Translations under genes and position numbers: made by a program
Assembly (NCBI GenBank): GCA_018433675.1
Contig: JAHDQS010000004.1
Coordinates: 1 to 64,000, forward strand
Reading direction: 5' to 3'
Origin: Clostridia bacterium
GTDB lineage: Bacteria > Bacillota > Peptococcia > DRI-13 > SM3-B62
Length of the DNA: 64,000 nucleotides
The notes under the pieces: generated by a model
The model's database searches: none
What the model was told of the DNA's origin: nothing
Seen by the model: only the letters and a program-made list of their open reading frames with translations
Part shown: in pieces, positions 54,460-62,248 of the stretch
How the letters are laid out: each line of letters opens with the position of its first letter
Position numbering within the stretch: the first letter of the stretch is position 1

Positions 54460-54542
54460 AGTGGTGTGGAGCAATTGCTAAAAATAAAAAAGGAAATGTA
54501 TGATGCGAATATTTGACGTTTGCGTTATATGAGGTGGCAACT

Positions 54543-57308
54543 ATGAAATATCTCATACAAATGTGCGGTGATCCTACCGTAGATTGGATTAGAATTCATG
54601 ACAAAGATATCATTGTTAGAGGCGGCGTGTACTATTGGAAAAAACAGAAGGAAGATTCCAAAGTTAGGCTGAGTTCCAAGCCGGGTGGTTCAGCTATGGT
54701 CTTGCAGTTCCTAAAGGAAATGATTTCTTCTGAAAAAGCGGTCGTTGAAGGTGCGATGCTTGATGAAGAGTTGCTCAACCGTCCCAAAGAAAATCAAGTG
54801 ACAACTTCATGGACGGATTGGAAAAAGTTTCCCAATCCGGGGTTTGGCCACCAATCATTTCGCCTGGAAAAATGGCATGAATTTGAGCCCGGCTGTTGGG
54901 ACTATTCTTCTGCCCAACTTAAAGGGCAGCCTGATCTGTTAGTCATTCAGGATAGCGGGCTTGGCTTTCGTGACTGTCGAGAAGGATGGCCGAAGGTTCT
55001 GGTAAATGGGGTTAAAAAGAAAAAGCCTCGTGATATTATCATAAAACTGGGACAATATAATGAGGGCAAGGCAAATCCACTACTTGACAGGATAGTGAAG
55101 TTGGGGTTGGCAGAAAAAACAACCATCGTAACTGCGTTAAGTGACTTGCGGTCTTGTTCGGTGAAAATCGGGATATCTTTATCATGGGAAAGGATTTTGG
55201 AGGAAGTGGTGGCAGCTGTTTTTAACAGGGCTTGTCCGTTTCTCGATTCCACAGGCGAAGGATTAAAGTATAAACAAATCATAGTTACTATTGGAGCAAG
55301 CGGCATTATTCTAATTAAGGGAAAAAAAAGCACGCTAATATTTGATCGTAGCGGTCAGGAAGGCGATTTTGCCGCTCGTTTCCCTGGACAAATGGTGGGA
55401 TATCATACCTGTATCTTAGGGGCTTTAGCTGCCTCCTGGGTTGAGAATCCAGAAAAAATGGACTGGGTCAAAGCCAGCTATTTTGGGTTGAAACTGGCAC
55501 GTCTACTTCATATTAAAGGTTATAAAGCAGTTAAAAAAGGTCAATACAACTATCTGCAGTTTCCTAATAAAGAACTGGCGTCCGCTTTCCAAAAAATGAA
55601 ACACGCAACAAAAACAAAAATAGATGAAATAGAAAAGCAAATAAGCGACCTCGGTGTTTTTACTATAAATAATGAGACATTAAAAATTGGTGCCGGCAGG
55701 GATTATTGGACTATTTTAGAAGAGAACTTACTAAGAAACGAGAATTATCGGGATTCTTTCCATGACACCCAAAGAGCTGTGAATGAATGTGCCAAGAATA
55801 TTGTAACCAGAGGCCCTTTATTGGCCTTACCGGATGTGCCGGTGGAAGTTTTCGGCGATTGGACAAGTGCCGATCGACAGGAGATAGAGGGAGTTCGCAA
55901 CGTAAATAATGCGATGAAGGATTATTGCAAACTAAAAAATCCAGATAAACCTCTCTCTGTGGCTGTGTTTGGACCTCCCGGGGCGGGCAAGTCCTTTGTT
56001 GTTAAGGAGATAGCCAAAGGACTTGGAATAAAAGATGAGGCTCAACTTACCTTTAATCTTTCTCAATTTGAATCTCCCGATGAACTGCGAGCCGCATTTA
56101 GCGAAATACGGGATCTCAATTTAAAGGGAATCATGCCCTTAGTATTTTGGGATGAGTTTGATAATCCATGTGAAGGTCGTAATTTGGGATGGCTGCGATA
56201 TTTTTTGGCGCCTATGCAGGATGGAGAATACACCGATCGTGGAGTATCAAGGCCCTTGGGAGGCGGCATCCATGTTTTCGCAGGTGCAACCAGACATTCT
56301 TTTGAAGAATTTCAAAAGGGCGATAACGAGGAGGATCGGGCAGTCAAGAAACCTGATTTTACAAGTCGTTTGCGGGCGTATATTAATATTCGGGGAATCA
56401 ACGGTAACCCCAATACAGTTGAAGACAGGTTGTATATGATTCGTCGGGCGTTTGCCTTAAGGCAGTATTTGAAGACAAATGCACCGCAGATTTGCTTAAA
56501 CGATGAATTTACTATTGAGGACGGGGTGCTTGATGCATTTCTGCGGGTGACTAAATATACTCATGGCGCACGTTCTATGGAAAATCTAATCAAAATGAGC
56601 AGTTTGGCTGATAAACGGAAATTCGAGTTATCAAGTCTGCCCCCCGATAATATTATTAAGATGCACGTAAACGTCGATGAGTTCAATTCCTTGACTTGCA
56701 CGGGACATCGTCAAATGTTAAGGATCGGCGTTGCCGGCCATAACAATCTTGCGTCTGAGCAAATGGAAAGATTGGAGGGTGCAATTGATGAAGTAATCAG
56801 TTTTGTAGAAAAACAGTTCGCTGATTATCGCCTTACGGCTTTCTCCACTCTGGCACCAGGCGCGGAGCGTATGTTAATACGTCGTCTGTTAAGACGAGAT
56901 GGAACCGGCCTTATTGCCGTTTTGCCGGTTGCTCGAAACGAATATGTCAATCAGTTTGGCCCCACCGACGATTATGAAATCGACAGCACGGGAGCCGAAT
57001 TGCGACAAGAGTTTAAGTACTTGTTATCTCAAAGAGCTGTAGAAATAATTGAAACGTCTCCTTCCCCGACAAAAAAGGTGGCTTATCTGAAGGCTGGACA
57101 CTTTATCGTAGAAAACAGTGATATATTGATAGTTCTTTGGGATGGCAATGAAGATCAAAGTAGCTCGCTAACCGCCAGAATCGTGGTTAAGGCAAACGAA
57201 ATCAATAAACCTATTTGTCATATTTTAGCTAGTAATAATAAGAATAAGACATTAAGTAAAAACCAAGAGATAATGTGGGGGAAAATAGAATACAAAAACA
57301 TGGATTAA
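54543..57308 (+). CDS. Ribokinase-like / AAA+ ATPase / SLOG three-part protein
   Basis: A 921-residue cytosolic protein. About 1-330: a PfkB/ribokinase-like domain (IVTIGASGIILIKG near 247; VGYHTCILGALAASW near 285 replaces the catalytic GAGD, so it is probably inactive and used as a sensor). About 440-720: AAA+ module with Walker A GPPGAGKS (477-484) and Walker B LVFWDEFD (near 535). About 727-900: a SLOG (DprA/LOG-like) nucleotide-sensing domain (LRIGVAGHNN, TLAPGAERMLIRRLL, NSDILIVLWDGNEDQ). ATG 54543 follows GAGGTGG. SLOG plus AAA+ is typical of nucleotide-signal conflict systems; a defence or stress role is inferred, not shown. Confidence 0.75.
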   Translation: MKYLIQMCGDPTVDWIRIHDKDIIVRGGVYYWKKQKEDSKVRLSSKPGGSAMVLQFLKEMISSEKAVVEGAMLDEELLNRPKENQVTTSWTDWKKFPNPGFGHQSFRLEKWHEFEPGCWDYSSAQLKGQPDLLVIQDSGLGFRDCREGWPKVLVNGVKKKKPRDIIIKLGQYNEGKANPLLDRIVKLGLAEKTTIVTALSDLRSCSVKIGISLSWERILEEVVAAVFNRACPFLDSTGEGLKYKQIIVTIGASGIILIKGKKSTLIFDRSGQEGDFAARFPGQMVGYHTCILGALAASWVENPEKMDWVKASYFGLKLARLLHIKGYKAVKKGQYNYLQFPNKELASAFQKMKHATKTKIDEIEKQISDLGVFTINNETLKIGAGRDYWTILEENLLRNENYRDSFHDTQRAVNECAKNIVTRGPLLALPDVPVEVFGDWTSADRQEIEGVRNVNNAMKDYCKLKNPDKPLSVAVFGPPGAGKSFVVKEIAKGLGIKDEAQLTFNLSQFESPDELRAAFSEIRDLNLKGIMPLVFWDEFDNPCEGRNLGWLRYFLAPMQDGEYTDRGVSRPLGGGIHVFAGATRHSFEEFQKGDNEEDRAVKKPDFTSRLRAYINIRGINGNPNTVEDRLYMIRRAFALRQYLKTNAPQICLNDEFTIEDGVLDAFLRVTKYTHGARSMENLIKMSSLADKRKFELSSLPPDNIIKMHVNVDEFNSLTCTGHRQMLRIGVAGHNNLASEQMERLEGAIDEVISFVEKQFADYRLTAFSTLAPGAERMLIRRLLRRDGTGLIAVLPVARNEYVNQFGPTDDYEIDSTGAELRQEFKYLLSQRAVEIIETSPSPTKKVAYLKAGHFIVENSDILIVLWDGNEDQSSSLTARIVVKANEINKPICHILASNNKNKTLSKNQEIMWGKIEYKNMD

Positions 57309-57316
57309 CCTGGAAA

Positions 57317-57331
57317 CCAGGGGACGGTTCC
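57317..57331 (+). repeat. REP-like relic (GGGGACGGTTCC type)
   Basis: CCAGGGGACGGTTCC resembles the repeat cores linked to REP-associated tyrosine transposases. A complementary relative, differing by one inserted base, lies at 61175-61188. No transposase gene is in the window. Confidence 0.45.
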
Positions 57332-57372
57332 GGTGGTGAGGATGATAGAATAATAATATGTTAGTTTAACTG

Positions 57373-57428
57373 TTGACTTTGCGTTCTATTTGACTATAAT
57401 TACATATATAGTCAAATAGAACGCAAAG
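57373..57428 (+). promoter_or_regulatory. Promoter with 22-bp palindromic TetR operator
   Basis: TTGACT (57373-57378) and a perfect TATAAT (57395-57400) are 16 bases apart. A perfect 22-base inverted repeat (arms 57377-57398 and 57407-57428, 8-base spacer) covers the -10 and +1, ending 10 bases before the TetR gene. It should be the autorepression site of that gene. Confidence 0.92.
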
Positions 57429-57438
57429 AAGTGATATT

Positions 57439-58041
57439 ATGCCTAAAACCTTTACCGATTATGAACGAGAATATATCAAGAAGCGGCTGATGGAGGAAGC
57501 TGAGGCGTGTCTTGCGCAGTACGGGGTTCGCAAAACAACGGTAGACGAACTCGTGAAAAGGGTCAGCATTCCCAAAGGAACATTTTATCTTTTCTATAAA
57601 TCTAAGGAGCTGCTATTCTTTGATGTGTTCTGTGCTTACCATGACAAAATACAAACAGAGATTATAAAGCAGGTAGATGACATGGTTGGGGAAATCACAG
57701 AGGAAAAAGTTACGGCTTTGATTTTTACGCTCTGTAAAAAAGTTGAATACTCTTTCTTGTATCGGTTGATGATAAACGGTGAATTGGATCTGCTAACGAG
57801 AAAGCTTCCTGCAGAGGTTGCCCAGGCTCATATCGAAAAGGATGATTCCAGTATGGAACTACTGTTGTCTATGATGCCGGGTGTGAATACAGAGAAAATC
57901 AAGCCCATCAGCGCCGCTTTCAGGGCTGTCTGCCTTTCCATGCTACATCGGCGCGAGATTGGGGAAGATGTATTTGACGAAGCTTTAAGGATGATGATTC
58001 GTGGTATTGTTATTCAGATGTTTGAGGAGGAATCCTTGTGA
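57439..58041 (+). CDS. TetR-family regulator of an ABC exporter
   Basis: A 200-residue TetR protein with helix-turn-helix RKTTVDELVKRVSIPKGTFYLFYKSKELLFFDVF. Its 3' end overlaps the ATPase gene (GTGA), so repressor and transporter are one transcriptional unit under the 22-base palindrome. A drug, lipid or peptide-like inducer exported by the transporter is the usual arrangement. Confidence 0.94.
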   Translation: MPKTFTDYEREYIKKRLMEEAEACLAQYGVRKTTVDELVKRVSIPKGTFYLFYKSKELLFFDVFCAYHDKIQTEIIKQVDDMVGEITEEKVTALIFTLCKKVEYSFLYRLMINGELDLLTRKLPAEVAQAHIEKDDSSMELLLSMMPGVNTEKIKPISAAFRAVCLSMLHRREIGEDVFDEALRMMIRGIVIQMFEEESL

Positions 58042-58883
58042 TTAGCGTAAAGAATTTGCAATTCAGCTACACCCGGCAACCATTTATCGAAAATATGAGT
58101 TTTGAAGTTAAAGACGGTGAAATCTTTGGGTTTTTGGGTCCTTCCGGCGCCGGTAAAAGTACGCTGCAAAAAATCCTGACGGGTCTTTTAAGAAACTATA
58201 CAGGAAGCGTCATTGTGAGTGATACTGAGGTTAAGCGTCATGATAACAGTTTCTATGAAAATATTGGTGTAGACTTTGAATTTCCCAGCTTGTATGAAAA
58301 ACTGACTGCCCGGGAGAACCTGAGATTTTTTTCATCTCTTTACAGAAAACAGACGGATATTGATTACTTACTTGAAAGAGTCGGTTTGCTTCATGAAGCA
58401 AATAAAAGGGTAGCGGAGTATTCCAAAGGGATGAAATCAAGGATAAATTTCATCAAAGCCCTGCTCCATGATCCCATACTACTGTTTTTGGATGAGCCAA
58501 CATCGGGGTTGGATCCTTCTAATGCCGGGCGGATAAAAGAAATGATTTTGCAGGAAAAAGCGAAAGGGAAAACCATCATTTTGACCACCCATAACATGTA
58601 CGATGCAACCGAACTTTGTGATCGTGTAGCCTTCATTGTGGACGGTGAACTGCGAGCCCTTGATATCCCGCGAAAACTAATCATGTCAAGAGGTGCTTCA
58701 AAGGTCAGGTATACCTATTCTCAAAATGGACGGGAAGAAGGAGCGGAGATACCACTAAACCAAACCGGAGAGGATAGTTTATTGCAAAGTCTTCTGCGAG
58801 AAAACCGGCTTTTATCCATCCATAGCAGTGAACCAACCCTTAACGATATTTTTGTAGAAATCACAGGGAGGCGCCTGCAATGA
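58038..58883 (+). CDS. ABC-2-type exporter ATPase
   Basis: A 281-residue ATP-binding subunit with Walker A GPSGAGKST, signature YSKGMKSR, Walker B ILLFLDEPTSGLDPSN and H-loop TTHNMYD. A C-terminal extension (about 215-281) is characteristic of DrrA-type exporters for drugs or lipids. GTG start overlaps the TetR stop. The two membrane subunits follow with ATGA overlaps. Substrate unknown. Confidence 0.93.
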   Translation: MISVKNLQFSYTRQPFIENMSFEVKDGEIFGFLGPSGAGKSTLQKILTGLLRNYTGSVIVSDTEVKRHDNSFYENIGVDFEFPSLYEKLTARENLRFFSSLYRKQTDIDYLLERVGLLHEANKRVAEYSKGMKSRINFIKALLHDPILLFLDEPTSGLDPSNAGRIKEMILQEKAKGKTIILTTHNMYDATELCDRVAFIVDGELRALDIPRKLIMSRGASKVRYTYSQNGREEGAEIPLNQTGEDSLLQSLLRENRLLSIHSSEPTLNDIFVEITGRRLQ

Positions 58884-59563
58884 AGGTAAAACCACTGTTG
58901 ATTCAAGATATTAAATTTCAATACAAATACGGGTTTTACTTTCTTTATTTGGTTTTTTCCGTATTCTACATCACCTTGCTATATGCCTTGCCAGTTGCGT
59001 GGAGGGAAAAGGCGGCAATTTTGATGATTTTTTCTGATCCCGCTGCTATGGGGCTTTTCTTTATGGGGGCAATTGTCCTTTTCGAAAAAGGCGAGCGGGT
59101 ATTGGACAGTATTGCCGTATCTCCCGCCAAACCTTATGAATACATGTTATCAAAGCTGGTTTCAATTGGAGTCATTTCCACTGTTGTTGCATTGGTGATT
59201 GGGTTTTCCGGCGGTGTGATCGCCAATCATTTCTACTTTATTGCAGGTGTTTTTCTTTGCTCCTGTCTGTTTTCGTCTGTGGGGATTATCTTGGCTGCCA
59301 AAATCACCACACTGAATCAATTCATTCTCGCAACTATTCCTGCTCAGGTGTTGATTAATATTCCCGCCATTGCCTATTTATTCGGCTGGAAGCCGTTCCC
59401 TTTGCTGCTTCATCCGGGCGTTTGCATGATTGAGCTTTGCGAGAACGGGACTAACGCTTTGCCCGCAATAATCATACTAATTTTGTGGGTTATTTTGGTT
59501 GCAGTACTTGCAGAAAAGGCAGTTGCAAAAATGCTTCGGTCGGTGGGAGGGTTCAAACTATGA
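58880..59563 (+). CDS. ABC exporter membrane subunit 1
   Basis: A 227-residue protein with six hydrophobic segments, starting YKYGFYFLYLVFSVFYITLLYALPV and ending LPAIIILILWVILVAVLAEKAV. The GLFFMGAIVLFEKGERVLDSIAVSPAKPYEYMLSKL loop is typical of ABC-2 permeases, resembling fluoroquinolone-export-type membrane proteins. Overlaps both neighbours, which suggests fixed stoichiometry with subunit 2. Confidence 0.85.
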   Translation: MKVKPLLIQDIKFQYKYGFYFLYLVFSVFYITLLYALPVAWREKAAILMIFSDPAAMGLFFMGAIVLFEKGERVLDSIAVSPAKPYEYMLSKLVSIGVISTVVALVIGFSGGVIANHFYFIAGVFLCSCLFSSVGIILAAKITTLNQFILATIPAQVLINIPAIAYLFGWKPFPLLLHPGVCMIELCENGTNALPAIIILILWVILVAVLAEKAVAKMLRSVGGFKL

Positions 59564-60276
59564 AACCACTTTTGCGCTCTTTTGGAATATTTATGTACCA
59601 AATCAGCAGGGATAATATGCTGTGGGCTGTGTGCATCGCGCCTTTGCTTGCCGCTGCCTTTTTCCGTTGGGGGATTCCTCATATTGAAATATTGTTGTGT
59701 GAGCATTTTCAACAACAGGCTGTTCTCTCTGAGTACTATCTTCTCTTTGACCTGTTTTTAAGCCTTATCACACCATATCTGTTTTGTTTTGCCGCTGCTA
59801 TGGTTATGCTGACAGAGTACGATGAGAATGTAACGGGTTATATGGCGGTCACACCCATCGGAAAAAGGGGCTATGTTTTGTCAAGACTGCTACTTCCGGC
59901 GGTGATTTCCTTTTTTGCATCTATGCTTCTCATGCACTTCTTCACACTGACTGTCTGGACGTTATGGATGACAACGATAACCTGTTTGCTGACAAGTCTT
60001 TTAAATGTTGCCATTGCGCTTTTGGTGTTTTCGTTTTCTCACAATAGAGTAGAGGGTATGGCTGTAGCAAAGCTGGCCGGATTGGTTATGTTAGGGCTTC
60101 CTGTACCTTTCTTTCTCTCATCGGGTGTACAGTATTTATTCTCGCCCCTTCCATCCTTTTGGATTGCAAAATTCTGTGTAAAACGAGACGCCATACTTCT
60201 GTTGCCGGCAATACTGTCTTCGCTTCTGTGGGTATGGTTGCTGTATCGGAAGTTTGAACAAAAGCTTGTCCGATAA
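59560..60276 (+). CDS. ABC exporter membrane subunit 2
   Basis: A 238-residue membrane protein with about six helices and the ABC-2-type loop LTEYDENVTGYMAVTPIGKRGYVLSRLLLPA. ATG 59560 overlaps the previous stop (ATGA); a TTG-started longer frame from 59485 would add residues encoded over the upstream gene and is rejected. Forms the heterodimeric channel with subunit 1. The last gene of the exporter operon; the collar-like genes begin 69 bases later. Confidence 0.86.
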   Translation: MKPLLRSFGIFMYQISRDNMLWAVCIAPLLAAAFFRWGIPHIEILLCEHFQQQAVLSEYYLLFDLFLSLITPYLFCFAAAMVMLTEYDENVTGYMAVTPIGKRGYVLSRLLLPAVISFFASMLLMHFFTLTVWTLWMTTITCLLTSLLNVAIALLVFSFSHNRVEGMAVAKLAGLVMLGLPVPFFLSSGVQYLFSPLPSFWIAKFCVKRDAILLLPAILSSLLWVWLLYRKFEQKLVR

Positions 60277-60344
60277 AAAGCAGAGATGTATAATGAAGCA
60301 TCAATATATTGAAAAATATAAAAAAAACAGAAAGGAGAAATGTA

Positions 60345-60605
60345 ATGGAACCGCTATTAGGACAAATAGAATTATTTCATGAAGGTGCGGCACCCCGTCA
60401 GTGGGCGCCTTGCGACGGACGAGAGCTTTTAATAACTGAAAACCATGCTCTTTTTTCGCTACTGGGAACAAGATTCGGCGGAAACGGAACTACTACTTTT
60501 GCTTTGCCGGATTTGCGTGATAGTGCGATCGAGACGAACATTCAATATTACATAGCCCTGCATGGTGAATATCCGAATAGAAATTTCTTTGGATTCAGAA
60601 GGTAA
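60345..60605 (+). CDS. Phage tail-collar domain mini-protein 1
   Basis: An 86-residue protein consisting of one tail-collar (MdpB/tail-fibre collar) fold: LGQIELFHEGAAPRQWAPCDGRELLITENHALFSLLGTRFGG and TTFALPDLRD. Such domains cap phage tail fibres, but stand-alone bacterial MdpB-type copies of unknown role exist. ATG 60345 is preceded by AAAGGAG. First of three tandem paralogs. No other phage gene is close. Confidence 0.85.
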   Translation: MEPLLGQIELFHEGAAPRQWAPCDGRELLITENHALFSLLGTRFGGNGTTTFALPDLRDSAIETNIQYYIALHGEYPNRNFFGFRR

Positions 60606-60637
60606 GAACAATATTTATAGGAAAGGTAGGTATATTT

Positions 60638-60883
60638 ATGGAGCCATATTATGGGCAGATAAAACTTTTTCCTTACGACTTTGAGCCGGAAGGCTGGGCT
60701 CTTTGCAACGGTCAGCTATTGCAGATTGAGTATAATACCGCATTGTTTGTGATGATTGGAACTAAATTTGGCGGTGATGGGACAAAAAACTTTGCTTTAC
60801 CGGATTTGCGTGAAGCGGAGCCCAGAGGCAGTCAGTGTCATTACTACATTGCACTTAACGGTCAATGGCCAACAAGAGATTAG
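60638..60883 (+). CDS. Phage tail-collar domain mini-protein 2
   Basis: An 81-residue paralog: YGQIKLFPYDFEPEGWALCNGQLLQIEYNTALFVMIGTKFGG, GTKNFALPDLRE, then HYYIALNGQWP. Shares the order W-A-(L)-C-(N/D)-G-(Q/R), GT-(K/R)-FGG and FALPDLR with its neighbours. Second of the tandem; 32 bases after copy 1. Confidence 0.86.
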   Translation: MEPYYGQIKLFPYDFEPEGWALCNGQLLQIEYNTALFVMIGTKFGGDGTKNFALPDLREAEPRGSQCHYYIALNGQWPTRD

Positions 60884-60916
60884 CTCTGAATAGAAATATT
60901 TTAGGAGGGGATACGA

Positions 60917-61165
60917 ATGGAAGGTGTTTTTTTAGGACAAATTGGATTATTTCCCTACGGATTTGAACCAACGGGGTGGGCACTGTGTGATGGCAGGTGC
61001 TTGGCTATCAAAGATCATTCTAAATTACATTCTCTAATTGGCACCAAACATGGCGGCGACGGTACAATATGTTTTGCCCTTCCCAACCTTATGGGGAGAG
61101 AACCTATACCAAATACAAACTACTATATAGCTCTAAAAGGAGAATCCCCGACGGAAGAGGAGTAG
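60917..61165 (+). CDS. Phage tail-collar domain mini-protein 3
   Basis: An 82-residue paralog: LGQIGLFPYGFEPTGWALCDGRCLAIKDHSKLHSLIGTKHGG, GTICFALPNLMG and NYYIALKGESP. AGGAGGGG precedes the ATG at 60917. Third of the tandem and closest to copy 2. A hairpin at 61164-61187 follows its stop. Confidence 0.86.
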   Translation: MEGVFLGQIGLFPYGFEPTGWALCDGRCLAIKDHSKLHSLIGTKHGGDGTICFALPNLMGREPIPNTNYYIALKGESPTEEE

Positions 61166-61187
61166 GGAACCGAGAACCGTTCCCCTG
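61164..61187 (+). terminator. Hairpin after the collar genes, overlapping a REP-like relic
   Basis: AGGGAAC pairs with GTTCCCCT around an 8-base loop directly after the third collar gene. The right arm is complementary to the GGGGACGGTTCC-type relic at 57317, so this may be a terminator or a remnant of a small repeat. Confidence 0.45.
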
Positions 61188-61207
61188 TCAACCCTACACC
61201 GGTGTAC

Positions 61208-61255
61208 TTGACAAAACTAAGAGAGTGAATTATTATATTGAATGAACGTTCAATC
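61208..61255 (+). promoter_or_regulatory. Promoter and operator of the 61275 TetR gene
   Basis: TTGACA (61208-61213) is 17 bases from TATTAT (61231-61236), so transcription should begin near 61243. A dyad ATTGAATGAACGTTCAAT (61238-61255, central TGAACGTTCA perfect) covers the start site, a typical TetR operator. Confidence 0.8.
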
Positions 61256-61274
61256 AAAAGGGGCTGTCCGGAAA

Positions 61275-61874
61275 GTGAGAAACGAAAAACAGAATGAAAT
61301 AATACGAGAAGAACGAAAAAAGCAGATACTGACTGAAGCGGTCAATCAGTTTGCTCACAAAGGTCTTTTTGCAACGAAAATTAAAGACATCGCCGAAGCT
61401 GCAGGTATCGCCCAGGGATTAATATATCATTACTTCAAATCCAAAGAGGACATTTATGTAGAAATAATAAAAGATGCTCTGGATAAACTGAATGAAGCAG
61501 TATACATGCTACAGGAAATACAGCTGCGACCTCACGAAAAAATCAAAACGGCTATTGAAGAATTGTTAAAAACGATTGATAGCAGCGATAATTTCACACA
61601 AACCTGTCGCTTAATTGCCCAAGCTACCAATTCTACTGCCGTACCGGAAAAAGTAAAGGAGTTGATTGCAGAAAAGCAAGATACCCCCTATCAGGAGATT
61701 GCTAAGATTATGGCTGCCGGACAGAAGGAAGGTACTATCATTAAAGCTGATCCCTCTGAATTAGCAGTCTTATTCTGGACATCGATAAACGGCTTGGCGA
61801 TTTACAAGGCAACTCGTCAAGGAGCGGTCTCAATACCGGATGCCAGGTTGTTAACGAAGCTGTTTTTAATCTGA
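61275..61874 (+). CDS. TetR/AcrR-family repressor
   Basis: A 199-residue TetR protein with helix-turn-helix FATKIKDIAEAAGIAQGLIYHYFKSKEDIY. The frame is open to an ATG at 61242, but that codon lies at the predicted transcription start and inside the operator; GTG 61275, with AAAAGGGG about 11 bases upstream, is therefore preferred. It precedes the DUF2087 gene by 17 bases and probably controls the esterase operon downstream. Confidence 0.85.
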   Translation: MRNEKQNEIIREERKKQILTEAVNQFAHKGLFATKIKDIAEAAGIAQGLIYHYFKSKEDIYVEIIKDALDKLNEAVYMLQEIQLRPHEKIKTAIEELLKTIDSSDNFTQTCRLIAQATNSTAVPEKVKELIAEKQDTPYQEIAKIMAAGQKEGTIIKADPSELAVLFWTSINGLAIYKATRQGAVSIPDARLLTKLFLI

Positions 61875-61891
61875 TACAAAGGAGAATAACG

Positions 61892-62167
61892 ATGGAAAAA
61901 AAGATTAAATATTTCCTGGATAAGGATGAGAAAGTAAAACAGTTGCCGGCGAAAAAAGGCAGGAGAGAAGAAGTGTTTCGCTATTTGTGCAGCAAGTTTG
62001 AAGATGGAGTTTATTACACAGAAAAGGAAGTAAATCAGATTCTGGCAAAATGGAATACCATTGGAGATTACTTTATCTTGCGGCGCGGTCTTGTTGACAG
62101 CAAAATGCTATTAAGGACCCCGGACGGAAGTCAATATTGGAAAAATAAAGACCGAGAAGATACTTAA
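61892..62167 (+). CDS. DUF2087 domain protein
   Basis: A 91-residue small protein with the DUF2087 pattern: KKGRREEVFRYLCSKFEDGVYYTEKEVNQIL, then a short loop GDYFILRRGLVDSKMLLRTPDGSQYW. In other proteins this domain is attached to ArsR or GNAT domains and may act as a winged-helix nucleic-acid-binding module. Here it stands alone, probably co-transcribed with the preceding TetR gene. Confidence 0.82.
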   Translation: MEKKIKYFLDKDEKVKQLPAKKGRREEVFRYLCSKFEDGVYYTEKEVNQILAKWNTIGDYFILRRGLVDSKMLLRTPDGSQYWKNKDREDT

Positions 62168-62248
62168 GCTGAAAACAACTACGAATACTAAATATTAAAG
62201 GGAATGTGTTCAGAATTATTCATTTAGAAACAAGAAGAGGAGAAAGTT

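Noticed and set aside
60345-61165. Prophage remnant
   Set aside because: Only collar domains are present; no integrase, capsid, terminase or lysis gene, and no attachment-site repeat was found.
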